In this document: positions 17,113 to 25,474 of the stretch, in pieces
Layout of the letters: each line of letters starts with the position of its first letter
Numbering within the stretch: the first letter of the stretch is position 1
Source of the DNA: Alphaproteobacteria bacterium
GTDB lineage: Bacteria > Pseudomonadota > Alphaproteobacteria > Sphingomonadales > Kordiimonadaceae
Reading direction: 5' to 3'
NCBI GenBank assembly: GCA_013372975.1
Contig: JABXIS010000042.1
Span: forward strand, 41,663-105,662
Length of the DNA: 64,000 bases
The notes under the pieces: model-generated
Seen by the model: only the letters and a program-made list of their open reading frames with translations
Database searches by the model: none
Told to the model about the DNA's origin: nothing
Position numbers and translations under genes: made by a program

Positions 17113-18564
17113 ATGCGCTTGTTTAATAAAACAGCGACAGCCATGTGCGCGGTGTTGGCCGTGACGGCATCAAGTTGGGCTGGTGAAAAAGAAGATACAC
17201 TGATCAATCAGGTAGTGGAGGCTTATGGCGGCGATGCCCTGACATCTGCGACTTCCATGACCATAAATGATCGTTTCAAGGTGTTGGCCGTGGGGCAGAG
17301 CTCCAATCCGGCGGTCATGGACATCGGGATCAATCATGTAACACTGACAGTTGATTTCGAAAATGGCCGCAAAAGCGTTACCAACTGGAACGAAAACCGT
17401 GGGGGTACCTTTCTGAACCAGGTGGTTCACAACGGCACATCTGCGCATAACATCAACCACCTGCTCAAGACGACAGCAGAGAACGGCAATTTACCTTATG
17501 CAGCTGTGGGCGGAGGCATAATCCGGACAACGGATGTTGCGCTTGTCAGGTTGCTTATGGACGCGCGGGATAGTGCTGTTCATGATGGCGAGGCCACTTA
17601 TCGTGGACGCAAACACGAGAAATTGACTTTCAAGATGGAAGGCAGCCCGGATCTGACGGTTTTTGTTGATGCGGAAACCGGCCTCCTGAGCAAGATGGAA
17701 AGACAAAATCCGCAATTGGGTACACTCAGCTATCTTTTCGGGAAATATAAGGAGGAAGGTGGCATTACGTATGCCACAGACATGAACTTCCTTATTGCCG
17801 GACAGCCGAATATCATATCCGTTTCCCGTGACATCGATTTCAATACCAAAATGGACGGTGCATTTGACGTGCCGGAGGGATATGCAAGCCAGGGCGGCAA
17901 TATCGATACATCTGAAATGATCGCGCGAGATCTAGGCAATGGTGTATATTATGCCGGTCAAAACAACGGCTTTTCAATTTTTGTCGATGCCGGCGACCAC
18001 TATGTTGCGGCGGGCGGATATCCAGCGCTACCTGCAAGGCTGAAAGCAGTTCAGGAACTGGCTGGCAACGACAAGCCTCTTGGCAAGCAGATTGTCACTC
18101 ACCATCATTCTGACCACCTGGGCGGCATGAATGAAGCAGCCGAACTGGGCGCAAACTTTGTAACGGTAGCAGACCATGTCGGGCCAGTTCGCGCCACGCT
18201 CAGTGGTGACGTCGGGGATGACAGATTTGAACTGGTGAATGGCCGGGCGTCTTATGCAGATGGTAAGGTTCAGGTGATTGATATCTCCACCGCGCATTCC
18301 GAACATTATCTTCTTGTCTATGTGCCAAGTGCCAATCTTGTTTTCAGTGCGGACCATTTCAGTACGAATCTGGAAAGTGGGCTGCCACCAGCTAACAACA
18401 ATATGGCGACCTTCCGTACTGCAATCGAGGCCCTGGATATGGGCGCGCTGAACTTCCTGGGGGCACACGGGTCTCGTATGCTGACCATGGATGATCTCAG
18501 GAAAGCTACAGACGGCTTTCAAGTGGCAAGTTGTCCGGCGGGTTTCGACATCTGTGCGGACTAG
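17113..18564 (+). CDS. Exported metallo-beta-lactamase-fold hydrolase
   Basis: 483 residues with an N-terminal signal peptide (MRLFNKTATAMCAVLAVTA, cleavage near SWA-GE) and a strong AGGAGGGG ribosome site. Residues about 25-260 form a beta-rich domain starting AYGGDALTSATSMTI that resembles LolA-like folds. The C-terminal MBL domain has the full metal set: THHHSDHLGG (His330, His332, Asp334, His335), VADHVG (His355), FSADHF (Asp414) and GAHGSRM. It ends with a short Cys pair (SCPAGFDICAD). Periplasmic or secreted hydrolase; substrate unknown. HxHxDH enzymes include AHL lactonases, which is notable next to luxI, but this long two-domain type is not the AiiA class and a terminator separates the loci. 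Confidence 0.85.
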   Translation: MRLFNKTATAMCAVLAVTASSWAGEKEDTLINQVVEAYGGDALTSATSMTINDRFKVLAVGQSSNPAVMDIGINHVTLTVDFENGRKSVTNWNENRGGTFLNQVVHNGTSAHNINHLLKTTAENGNLPYAAVGGGIIRTTDVALVRLLMDARDSAVHDGEATYRGRKHEKLTFKMEGSPDLTVFVDAETGLLSKMERQNPQLGTLSYLFGKYKEEGGITYATDMNFLIAGQPNIISVSRDIDFNTKMDGAFDVPEGYASQGGNIDTSEMIARDLGNGVYYAGQNNGFSIFVDAGDHYVAAGGYPALPARLKAVQELAGNDKPLGKQIVTHHHSDHLGGMNEAAELGANFVTVADHVGPVRATLSGDVGDDRFELVNGRASYADGKVQVIDISTAHSEHYLLVYVPSANLVFSADHFSTNLESGLPPANNNMATFRTAIEALDMGALNFLGAHGSRMLTMDDLRKATDGFQVASCPAGFDICAD

Positions 18565-18646
18565 AAACTGTCTCTAAATTACGGAAAACATACTAAGTCT
18601 CGGGGCACATCAGTGGCCCGGGATCACTTTTTTGGGGGTGCGAAAC

Positions 18647-20083
18647 ATGAGAAAATTGAAAGAGTTGGCCACGAGTGTGGCCGTGGCCGTGCTGCTGGTC
18701 TCGCCAGTGGCAGCTGATCAGCTAGCCGACGAAGTTGTGGATCAGGTTGTGGCAGCCTATGGCGGAAAAACCTTGACTGACATGAAAAGCCTGTTTGTTC
18801 GGGATCGCTATAAAATGATCAATACTGACGGTGGAGCAGTTCCGGGTGAGGCAACTGTTTCCCGCCTCTATTCAGATCTTAGCGTTGACTTTGAAACGGG
18901 CCAGAAGAGCGTCAAGAACTGGACCATGAACCAAAATGGTAATCGCCTTGGGCAAATTATGTTTGATGGCGAGAAAGGCTGGAGTGTGAACCATCTACGT
19001 GGCTCCCATGTTAGACGAGATGACCTCAACGGTGACAATGTGGGGGCTGGCATGATGCGGCTCCTTGATGCCACCGTTGTCCGCAGCTTGTTTGAAAACC
19101 GGAATTCGGCAGCCTTGAAGGAAGATGTGCAGTATCGGGGCGTCCCTCACTATCAGCTCACATTCGCAACTGAAAAGGGGCCCGAACAGCTTCTCTACAT
19201 CGATAAATCAAGCGGATTGGTATCAAAAATGATCCGAGGCCGTGCTGTGTATGAGTTTGCAGACCATGTGTTTACAGACGGTATTGCTTATGCGAGGGAC
19301 ACTAACTTTCTCGCCAGCGGCCAACCCCGCTTGGTAACAACCAGTCGGTCGATCCAGGTCAACGCAAACGTTGAAGACGCATTTTCTGTGCCCAAAGCGA
19401 CAAAGGCACTTGAGGGCATGCGCGATACCAGCTCCATGGACGTCGTTTCTCCGGCTAAAGGAGTTTATCTGGCGGGCAAAGGCTTCTCTGCTTCAATTTT
19501 TGTGGATGCCGGTGATTATTTTGTCGGGGCAGGTGGCATGGGGGGCATCAAGGACAGGCTTTCCGCTGTTCAGGAAATGTCCGGGTCTGATAAACCTTTG
19601 AGGTATCAGGTTATTCCAGAGCATCATCCGGGGCACAATCGTGGTGCAAAAGATATTGCAGATCTGGGCGCCATCTTTGTAACCGTTGAAAACCATGTTG
19701 CTTCGATACAGGATCTGCTGGACGCACCGTTGCCTGACGACCGTTTCTTGCTGGTTGACGGACAGCAAGAACTGGCTGATGGCAAAGTGGGTGTTTACGA
19801 GATTGCAACAATCCAGTCGGCGCAATATCTGATCTTCTATGTGCCATCGGCCAAGCTTGTTTTTGGCGTTGATGACTTCGGCACAAACCTGTTGAACTCA
19901 GTACCGTCGCCTGACAGGCGCATGATTTCATTCAGGAAGGCAATTGAGGCGCTGGACCTTGACGTTGAACAGTTCGCGCACGTGCATGGCACCGGCTTGC
20001 TGACAATAGACCAATTGCGTGAGGTAACGGATAGTTACCGGCACAGAAGTTGCCCGGCCGGGCACAGCATCTGCGCTGACTAG
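18647..20083 (+). CDS. Tandem MBL-fold paralogue with a degenerate metal site
   Basis: 478 residues from ATG at 18647, with a signal peptide (MRKLKELATSVAVAVLLVS, then PVAA). Aligns end to end with the preceding gene: AAYGGKTLTDMKSL, FETGQKSVKNW, FLASGQPRLVTTSRSI, FSASIFVDAGDYFVGAGG, and a C-terminal SCPAGHSICAD. The metal motif HHHSDH is replaced by EHHPGH (residues 325-330), so the first His and the catalytic Asp are lost; ADHVG became ENHVA and SADHF became VDDF. It is full length and in frame, so it is not a decaying pseudogene but a likely non-catalytic partner, binding protein or altered enzyme. It is 82 bases downstream of its paralogue, probably co-transcribed. Confidence 0.82.
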   Translation: MRKLKELATSVAVAVLLVSPVAADQLADEVVDQVVAAYGGKTLTDMKSLFVRDRYKMINTDGGAVPGEATVSRLYSDLSVDFETGQKSVKNWTMNQNGNRLGQIMFDGEKGWSVNHLRGSHVRRDDLNGDNVGAGMMRLLDATVVRSLFENRNSAALKEDVQYRGVPHYQLTFATEKGPEQLLYIDKSSGLVSKMIRGRAVYEFADHVFTDGIAYARDTNFLASGQPRLVTTSRSIQVNANVEDAFSVPKATKALEGMRDTSSMDVVSPAKGVYLAGKGFSASIFVDAGDYFVGAGGMGGIKDRLSAVQEMSGSDKPLRYQVIPEHHPGHNRGAKDIADLGAIFVTVENHVASIQDLLDAPLPDDRFLLVDGQQELADGKVGVYEIATIQSAQYLIFYVPSAKLVFGVDDFGTNLLNSVPSPDRRMISFRKAIEALDLDVEQFAHVHGTGLLTIDQLREVTDSYRHRSCPAGHSICAD

Positions 20084-20099
20084 ATTCTAAAGGAGGGTA

Positions 20100-20447
20100 G
20101 TGGGCCGTTCTGTTGCTAGGTGGCCCAACCCCCACCTGAAAGAGTCAACTCTCAGGAATTTATAAATGTAGTAGCTATGACCGCTTACGCAGCAACAGCA
20201 TACTCGACGTTGTTGTCGTTAGCATTTATTTTAGGTGGCCCATCACGGCGGTGCCATCCCGAGCGAAAAGCAACATCTTTCGATACACGTCGATCCTGGT
20301 TCGCCCCCATCAGCAACGGTCTGATGACCGTATGGCCTTGCTGTCCAGGCAAGCAGGCCGTTCCTGGTGGAGGCGCCGGGTACTGCCCCCGGGTCCGCAA
20401 TAGCTACTCAATGCACCGTTTATCGCCATAGTCGCCGAAGCGACACC
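20100..20447 (-). ncRNA. ssrA: Circularly permuted two-piece tmRNA
   Basis: Read on the minus strand, the acceptor piece comes first and ends in the T-arm and CGCCTCCACCA, with the 3' A at 20365. A 56-base intervening segment (20309-20364) follows, then the coding piece starting GGGGGCGAACCAGGATCGACG at 20308 (first 20 bases given are the tRNA-like 5' half). GGGGGCG pairs with CGCCTCC as the 7-bp acceptor stem. The tag frame at 20223-20185 reads ANDNNVEYAVAA then TAA, ending in the AVAA degron seen by ClpXP and SspB. A TGGGCC/GGCCCA hairpin lies near 20100-20130. Outer mature ends are estimates. This permuted form is standard in alphaproteobacteria. It rescues stalled ribosomes with SmpB. Confidence 0.95.
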
Positions 20448-20576
20448 CCTGATATAAGCAATTGTTCTCGCGATTTAAAGCCCAATAAAATCTTGTTTGA
20501 AGAAATTAGTACAGATTCGGGATTTTCCCGAAACTGTGTCATAATGCGCCTTTGATGGGCTTTTTGAAGGAGGCAA

Positions 20577-21170
20577 ATGATGCCAGACAAGGAGCATTGG
20601 GAATGGTCCGCCGAGACAGGGCCTAGGGGAAACCTGCGGGAAGCGGTGGCGCTTTTCAGCACCGAAGATGACTTGCAAGCAGCGGTTGACGATCTGGAAT
20701 GTCACGGCTTTTCAAATGCTGCGGTGTCGCGGCCCTGCGCAATCGATGAGATCGAAAGGGCTGTTAACCATCCGGTTTCATCTGTTCAGGACCTGGAAGA
20801 TGATGCTGCGGTTCCGCGTGAGGCCTATATTGATAAGGATAGCCGCACCAGTGGCATGATGGTCATGATTGTGGTGCCTGTTTATATCCTGCTGCTTGCA
20901 GGGGCGGGTATTGCCGCGGGCCACGGGCTTGAAACGTGGCAGGCCATTGTTCTGACAGTAGGGCTTGGATTGATTGGCATGGTTGGCGGTGGCTATTACG
21001 CCATGCGCATGGCGCGCCGGTCAAAAGACCGGCTTCGTGAAGAACAGGCGCGCGGAGGGCTCCTCCTGTGGGTCCGTACAGGTAGTAGAACCCAGGAAGA
21101 TCGTGCGCTTGAGATACTCAGGCGGCATGCTGGGCGCGATGTTCATCTGCATGGCCCCGCCATACATTAA
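20577..21170 (+). CDS. Uncharacterised two-span membrane protein with an N-terminal ferredoxin-like domain
   Basis: 197 residues; two consecutive ATGs (20577 and 20580) follow GAAGGAGG, and the second has the better spacing. The N-terminal REAVALFSTEDDLQAAVDDLECHGFSNAAVS looks like the fold of general stress 17M-type or DUF1269-like proteins that scan two residues (strand, helix, strand). Two membrane segments follow (about 102-124 and 130-150, the second Gly-rich: VGLGLIGMVGGGYYAM), then a basic cytosolic linker and a second small strand-helix unit (GLLLWVRTGSRTQEDRALEILRRHAGRDVHLH). The two copies of the small domain flanking the membrane pair suggest a sensory or stress role. It ends at the terminator shared with the RTX gene. 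Confidence 0.7.
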   Translation: MMPDKEHWEWSAETGPRGNLREAVALFSTEDDLQAAVDDLECHGFSNAAVSRPCAIDEIERAVNHPVSSVQDLEDDAAVPREAYIDKDSRTSGMMVMIVVPVYILLLAGAGIAAGHGLETWQAIVLTVGLGLIGMVGGGYYAMRMARRSKDRLREEQARGGLLLWVRTGSRTQEDRALEILRRHAGRDVHLHGPAIH

Positions 21171-21193
21171 CATGTCCCTGTGGGGAAAAGAAA

Positions 21194-21217
21194 AGGCGCC
21201 CGGAGGCGCCTTTTTTT
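21194..21217. terminator. Intrinsic terminator between convergent genes
   Basis: AGGCGCC / GGCGCCT stem with a CGGA loop followed by seven T. The stop codon of the minus-strand RTX gene lies in the T-run; on the minus strand the hairpin follows directly after that stop. Confidence 0.85.
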
Positions 21218-24200
21218 AATCGATGAACTGCAGGTTAGCCAAATCGCCAAGTGATAGCCCGGCAAGGAAAATGCTGTTGCCGTCCCCTGTATCAATCAGC
21301 ACCCCGGATGTGCCATCCACAGTTGTTTCAGTGGATGCATTCTGGATGTCAGCAAGCGATGTGAAGTCTGTTTTTGTGCCGCTCAGGTCCAGTGTATCTT
21401 CGTCGATGCTGAAACCACTAACCTGATCATCACCATGATCGCCCGAGAAGGCGAGGGTATCGCTGCCAGCGCCGGGATAGAGGAAATCATCCCCCGCACC
21501 GCCGTTCAGCAGGTCATTTCCGGCACCGCCATAAAGGGTGTCGTTGCCGCCATCACCGTAGACTGTATCATTATCAGTACCGCCATATAGCTCGTCATTT
21601 CCGTTGCCGCCACGAACAACGTCGTTTTCGGTACCGCCAAAAACAACATCGTTGCCGTTGCCACCGTTCAGGTTGTCGCTGCCAGACTTGCCAGCGTAAA
21701 TCTTGTCATTGCCGCCAGCGCCATCAATGGTGTCGTTGCCTAGACCGCCGCCAAGGTTATCTATACCATTTGCGCCATAGACCAGATCATCCCCATCACC
21801 TGCCCACATGGAATTGCCGGTGCTTTCGGATGTGGTTGGGGCATTGTCGACCCAGTCACCACCAACCATTGTGTCGTCACCGCTGCCACCGAAGCCTGTA
21901 TCATTGCCAGTTTGACCCACGATCAGGTCTCCACCTGCGCCGCCCGCAAGGATATCGCTGCCCGCGCCACCAAAGAGGGAATCATTCCCGGCATCGCCAG
22001 CACCAGCCCAAACGGTGTCGTTGCCAAGGCCCCCAAAAAACAGATCGTTTCCTGCGAAGCCCGTCAGCACATTATCGGCATCGTTGCCTGTGAGGGTATC
22101 GTCGCCAATTGAGCCTTTGGCATTTTCGATGATGGTGTTTGGCATGATCAGAAGCCTGCCTGGCTCGATGGCTACATTCTGCTGGCCATCTACATACCAT
22201 TCATAAACAATATCGGGTCCGATGTCAGACCAGGCGCCTGGGGTCAGGTCGATATGAACCGCGTCGCCAGTGCCTGTGACCTGAATGGTATCTATGCCGC
22301 CTGCGTCAAAGATGGTTTCCAGGAACTTGGCAGACAGGTCGTAAGTGAAGACATTGTTACCCGCCGTGCTGGTTTCGTCGACACCGTACAGAAACTGCAG
22401 GCCTGCAAGATCCGCCCACATATAGGTGGTCGTGTTGGTTCCATGCTCTGCGTCTTCATACCGGCCAGATTTGACATACGACATGATCGTATAGTCTTCA
22501 CCTGTATATTCGTTCCAGGTGGCAAGATCGTTAAAGCCGAGCGAGTGTCCAAGTTCGTGGATGAAATAGTCGCCAATAAAGTCTTCGCCGACTGCAGTTC
22601 CGACGAAGACATCACCCGAATAGGGGCCTTCGTAAGGGATAGAGGATGCGCCGCCCACCACAAACTCATGGTATGAGAGACGAATGTTGCCTGCGCTTTC
22701 TGCATAATCTTCAACCCAGACCAAATCCAGATTGGTATAGGATTCGATACGTGCGATCTCAAGTTCCACCAGATATTGGGCGTAAGGTGTGATCGGCTCA
22801 ATTGCGTCACTCCACCAGGTGTCATCGCTGTCGGTGTCCGTTAGCCAATTGTGTGGCTGGAAGCTGTAGCTAACGCGGCTGATGCCATCTTCATCCGGTG
22901 TCCAACGCGCGCCGCCACTGTTGATAATGCCTGTGATCTCAAGGATGCCATCATCATTTGGATCGCCAATGGTATCGACACTGCCATATTCAGTGTAGTG
23001 CGATGTCACAGATCCCTGCTCAAGGATCAGGTCGTCCGCGGCATCCACAAAGTCATTACGGTCAACATTGAGGAGTGTAAGTGTGTTTGTGCCGTCAGTG
23101 ATCACCGTATTGTTGCCGCTTTGGCTGAAGGTCATATCGGCGATATCGAGACCAGACCCCTGAAAATCCAGAATATCTTTTGCAGCGTTGAAATCCGTAA
23201 TTGTATCGTCGCCCCAGGAACGGCCAATAACAAATACATCCGCGCCTGTGCCACCGGTCATCTGATCATCGCCGCGTCCGGGGCGAAGCGTGTCGTCGCC
23301 TGTGCCGCCCGACAGGGTGTCATTCCCCAGTCCGGTCTCGATCAGATCGTTGCCTGCATCGCCGGATACAACATCAGCACCATCGTTGGACAGGATATAG
23401 TCATCCCCTGCGCCGCCCGAGATCGTATCGTCTCCGTCTTCGCCGCCAATCACGTCGACACCGTCGCCGCCGCTGATGTTGTCATCGCCATCAAAACCGC
23501 GGAGATAGTCATGGCCATCATTGCCAAATATTACATCGTCGCCGCCGTTGCCGTACAGGATATCGTCATCGTCTGAACCCGAAAGGGTATCGTTGCCGTC
23601 GCCGCCATCTTCGTTGGCGCCGAAAATCCGCACACCGCGCCGATAGCGAATGTTGGCGTCGCTCAGCTCGTCGGCAGAGACATCGAGAAGGGTGACACTA
23701 TCACCCCAAGAAGTGGTGAGGGTTGTGTTGCCACCACTTTCTGTGATCGTGAAATCTTCCAGCCGGCTGATAATGGTCCCGCCAAAATGCAAGGTATCTT
23801 CGGTGGGGTCAAAGTCAGAGATCGTATCGTTGCCCCAAATGTCGGCAACGCCATCGCGAATATCGTCCCAGTCATCGCTGTAGAAACGGAAGGTGTCAGC
23901 ACCTTCACCGCCGGTCAGGAGGTCGTCTCCCCATTCACCGACGAGATAGTCGTTACCGTCGCCGCCCACGAGTGTATCATCACCGCAGCCACCTTGAAGG
24001 CTGTCATGATCGCTTGTGCCGGTAAGCAGGTCATTGTCGCTGCCGCCTACCTGATCCTGTGTAACAAATACGGTGTATGATCCGGTATCGACGCCCCAGC
24101 CGTCGATGGAGATATAATAGGTGCCCGAAATGGCAGGTGTAATCTCTGTTTGGGCTTCTGTGGTGGTATAGCCCTTGGCATGCCGTATGGTGTAATATTC

Positions 24201-24431
24201 CTCCGGCGTGTGATCGGTTCGGTTACCTACAGGGTCATACATGTTGAGGATCTGCAAATATTGTGCATTCCCGTTGTCACTGTCTGTGCCCAGAACCCGG
24301 ATCGTGTATGTGGTGCCAGCTGTCAGTTCAACAGCAACCCAATCTATATCGCCGCTTGTTTCGAGTTGTCCTTGGTAAACGCCGTTTTCAACGACGCCTT
24401 CAGTAGTGGTGTTTGCAGCAATATCAGGCAT
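21216..24431 (-). CDS. RTX-type secreted metalloprotease with two RTX blocks
   Basis: 1071 residues. Residues 1-130 resemble a bacterial pre-peptidase (PPC) domain (GQLETSGDIDWVAVELTAGTTYTIRV, in two parts; SGTYYISIDGWG). An RTX block follows (GGxGxDxLx nonapeptides, about 132-190 and 275-400) with DTITDF-type turns, then the peptidase domain (about 480-760) with HELGHSLGFND (His625, Glu626, His629, Asp635) and the Met-turn IMSY (Met650). A second RTX block (about 790-1000) and a C-terminal DxLDLSGT segment close the protein. No Sec signal, so type I secretion is expected; no transporter is in the window. Calcium binding should drive folding outside the cell. Zn peptidase of the metzincin type is well supported, although the third ligand position is Asp where serralysins have His. 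Confidence 0.85.
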   Translation of the reverse strand: MPDIAANTTTEGVVENGVYQGQLETSGDIDWVAVELTAGTTYTIRVLGTDSDNGNAQYLQILNMYDPVGNRTDHTPEEYYTIRHAKGYTTTEAQTEITPAISGTYYISIDGWGVDTGSYTVFVTQDQVGGSDNDLLTGTSDHDSLQGGCGDDTLVGGDGNDYLVGEWGDDLLTGGEGADTFRFYSDDWDDIRDGVADIWGNDTISDFDPTEDTLHFGGTIISRLEDFTITESGGNTTLTTSWGDSVTLLDVSADELSDANIRYRRGVRIFGANEDGGDGNDTLSGSDDDDILYGNGGDDVIFGNDGHDYLRGFDGDDNISGGDGVDVIGGEDGDDTISGGAGDDYILSNDGADVVSGDAGNDLIETGLGNDTLSGGTGDDTLRPGRGDDQMTGGTGADVFVIGRSWGDDTITDFNAAKDILDFQGSGLDIADMTFSQSGNNTVITDGTNTLTLLNVDRNDFVDAADDLILEQGSVTSHYTEYGSVDTIGDPNDDGILEITGIINSGGARWTPDEDGISRVSYSFQPHNWLTDTDSDDTWWSDAIEPITPYAQYLVELEIARIESYTNLDLVWVEDYAESAGNIRLSYHEFVVGGASSIPYEGPYSGDVFVGTAVGEDFIGDYFIHELGHSLGFNDLATWNEYTGEDYTIMSYVKSGRYEDAEHGTNTTTYMWADLAGLQFLYGVDETSTAGNNVFTYDLSAKFLETIFDAGGIDTIQVTGTGDAVHIDLTPGAWSDIGPDIVYEWYVDGQQNVAIEPGRLLIMPNTIIENAKGSIGDDTLTGNDADNVLTGFAGNDLFFGGLGNDTVWAGAGDAGNDSLFGGAGSDILAGGAGGDLIVGQTGNDTGFGGSGDDTMVGGDWVDNAPTTSESTGNSMWAGDGDDLVYGANGIDNLGGGLGNDTIDGAGGNDKIYAGKSGSDNLNGGNGNDVVFGGTENDVVRGGNGNDELYGGTDNDTVYGDGGNDTLYGGAGNDLLNGGAGDDFLYPGAGSDTLAFSGDHGDDQVSGFSIDEDTLDLSGTKTDFTSLADIQNASTETTVDGTSGVLIDTGDGNSIFLAGLSLGDLANLQFID

Positions 24432-24585
24432 ATAAATTTGTTCCTTTTTCCCCAGCCAATCTTGGTGGAAAATACATCAAAGGTGAGAAAAGGAAACTGA
24501 CTGATACACTTTTTTACAAATTGCGCGGAGGTTACAATCGTTGATCGTTTTTAGGCTAAATCCTGCAACCGAAAACACATGTTGG

Positions 24586-24607
24586 CCAAGGCTCCCTATT
24601 GCCTTGG
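24586..24607 (+). promoter_or_regulatory. Hairpin in the thyA 5' region
   Basis: CCAAGGC (24586-24592) and GCCTTGG (24601-24607) are perfect 7-base arms with an eight-base loop, about 50 bases before thyA. No T-run follows, so a regulatory structure or operator is more likely than a terminator. The rest of the 227-base gap is A+T-rich with no gene. Confidence 0.35.
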
Positions 24608-24658
24608 TTACCGTCTCGCCCTATAGCTTCTATACGAATTAACGGGTAGCGGGGTCCC

Positions 24659-25453
24659 ATGCAGCAATATCTAGATCTATTGGCTCGTATCAGACGTGAA
24701 GGCACCTTCAAGGGTGATCGTACGGGCACAGGAACTTACAGTGTTTTTGGCCATCAAATGCGCTTCAATCTGGCCGATGGTTTCCCGATGGTGACAACCA
24801 AAAAACTGCATCTCAGATCTATCATTCACGAACTTCTCTGGTTCATCGCTGGCGACACCAATATCAAATATCTGAAAGATAATGGAGTTTCCATCTGGGA
24901 TGAATGGGCGGATGAAAAGGGTGACCTTGGCCCGGTTTATGGTCACCAGTGGCGAAGCTGGCCAACGCCTGACGGCAATACAGTTGATCAGATCGAAAAC
25001 CTGATTGACCAGATTAAAAATAACCCGAACAGCAGGCGTTTGATTGTTTCCGCCTGGAACGTAGCAGATGTTGACCAAATGGCCCTGCCGCCATGTCATT
25101 GCCTGTTTCAGTTTTATGTGGCCGATGGCAAGTTATCCTGCCAGCTTTACCAACGCAGCGCCGATGTGTTCCTCGGTGTGCCGTTTAATATTGCCTCCTA
25201 TGCGCTGCTTACCCATATGATGGCACAAGTGTGCGGCCTGGAGGTTGGGGATTTCGTTCATTCCTTTGGTGATGCACACCTTTACAGCAATCATATCGAG
25301 CAAACTGACCTTCAGCTTAGCCGCGATCCGCTACCACTTCCGAAACTGTGGCTTAATCCGGAGGTGACTAATCTTTTCGATTTCACCTTTGATGATATTC
25401 GCATTGATGGCTATGAGGCCCATCCTCACATTAAAGCACCGGTTGCGGTATAG
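24659..25453 (+). CDS. thyA: Thymidylate synthase
   Basis: 264 residues, the same length as E. coli ThyA. Converts dUMP to dTMP using methylene-tetrahydrofolate, producing dihydrofolate. Key elements: [15 protein letters not shown] (phosphate-binding Arg), the [24 protein letters not shown] region, [13 protein letters not shown] with nucleophile Cys146, [35 protein letters not shown], and the terminal [10 protein letters not shown]. Followed after 21 bases by a histidine kinase and then folA, which regenerates tetrahydrofolate from the dihydrofolate made here. Confidence 0.98.
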   Translation: MQQYLDLLARIRREGTFKGDRTGTGTYSVFGHQMRFNLADGFPMVTTKKLHLRSIIHELLWFIAGDTNIKYLKDNGVSIWDEWADEKGDLGPVYGHQWRSWPTPDGNTVDQIENLIDQIKNNPNSRRLIVSAWNVADVDQMALPPCHCLFQFYVADGKLSCQLYQRSADVFLGVPFNIASYALLTHMMAQVCGLEVGDFVHSFGDAHLYSNHIEQTDLQLSRDPLPLPKLWLNPEVTNLFDFTFDDIRIDGYEAHPHIKAPVAV

Positions 25454-25474
25454 GGCGGGGAGGCTAAAAAGCGC

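Noticed and set aside
20084..20576. Small proteins of up to 103 residues on either strand
   Set aside because: The stretch folds as a permuted tmRNA; one of the minus frames even ends in the tag peptide itself.
21500..24050. Short repeated units that could look like a tandem DNA repeat or CRISPR
   Set aside because: The nine-codon period encodes GGxGxDxLx; there are no constant repeats with variable spacers.
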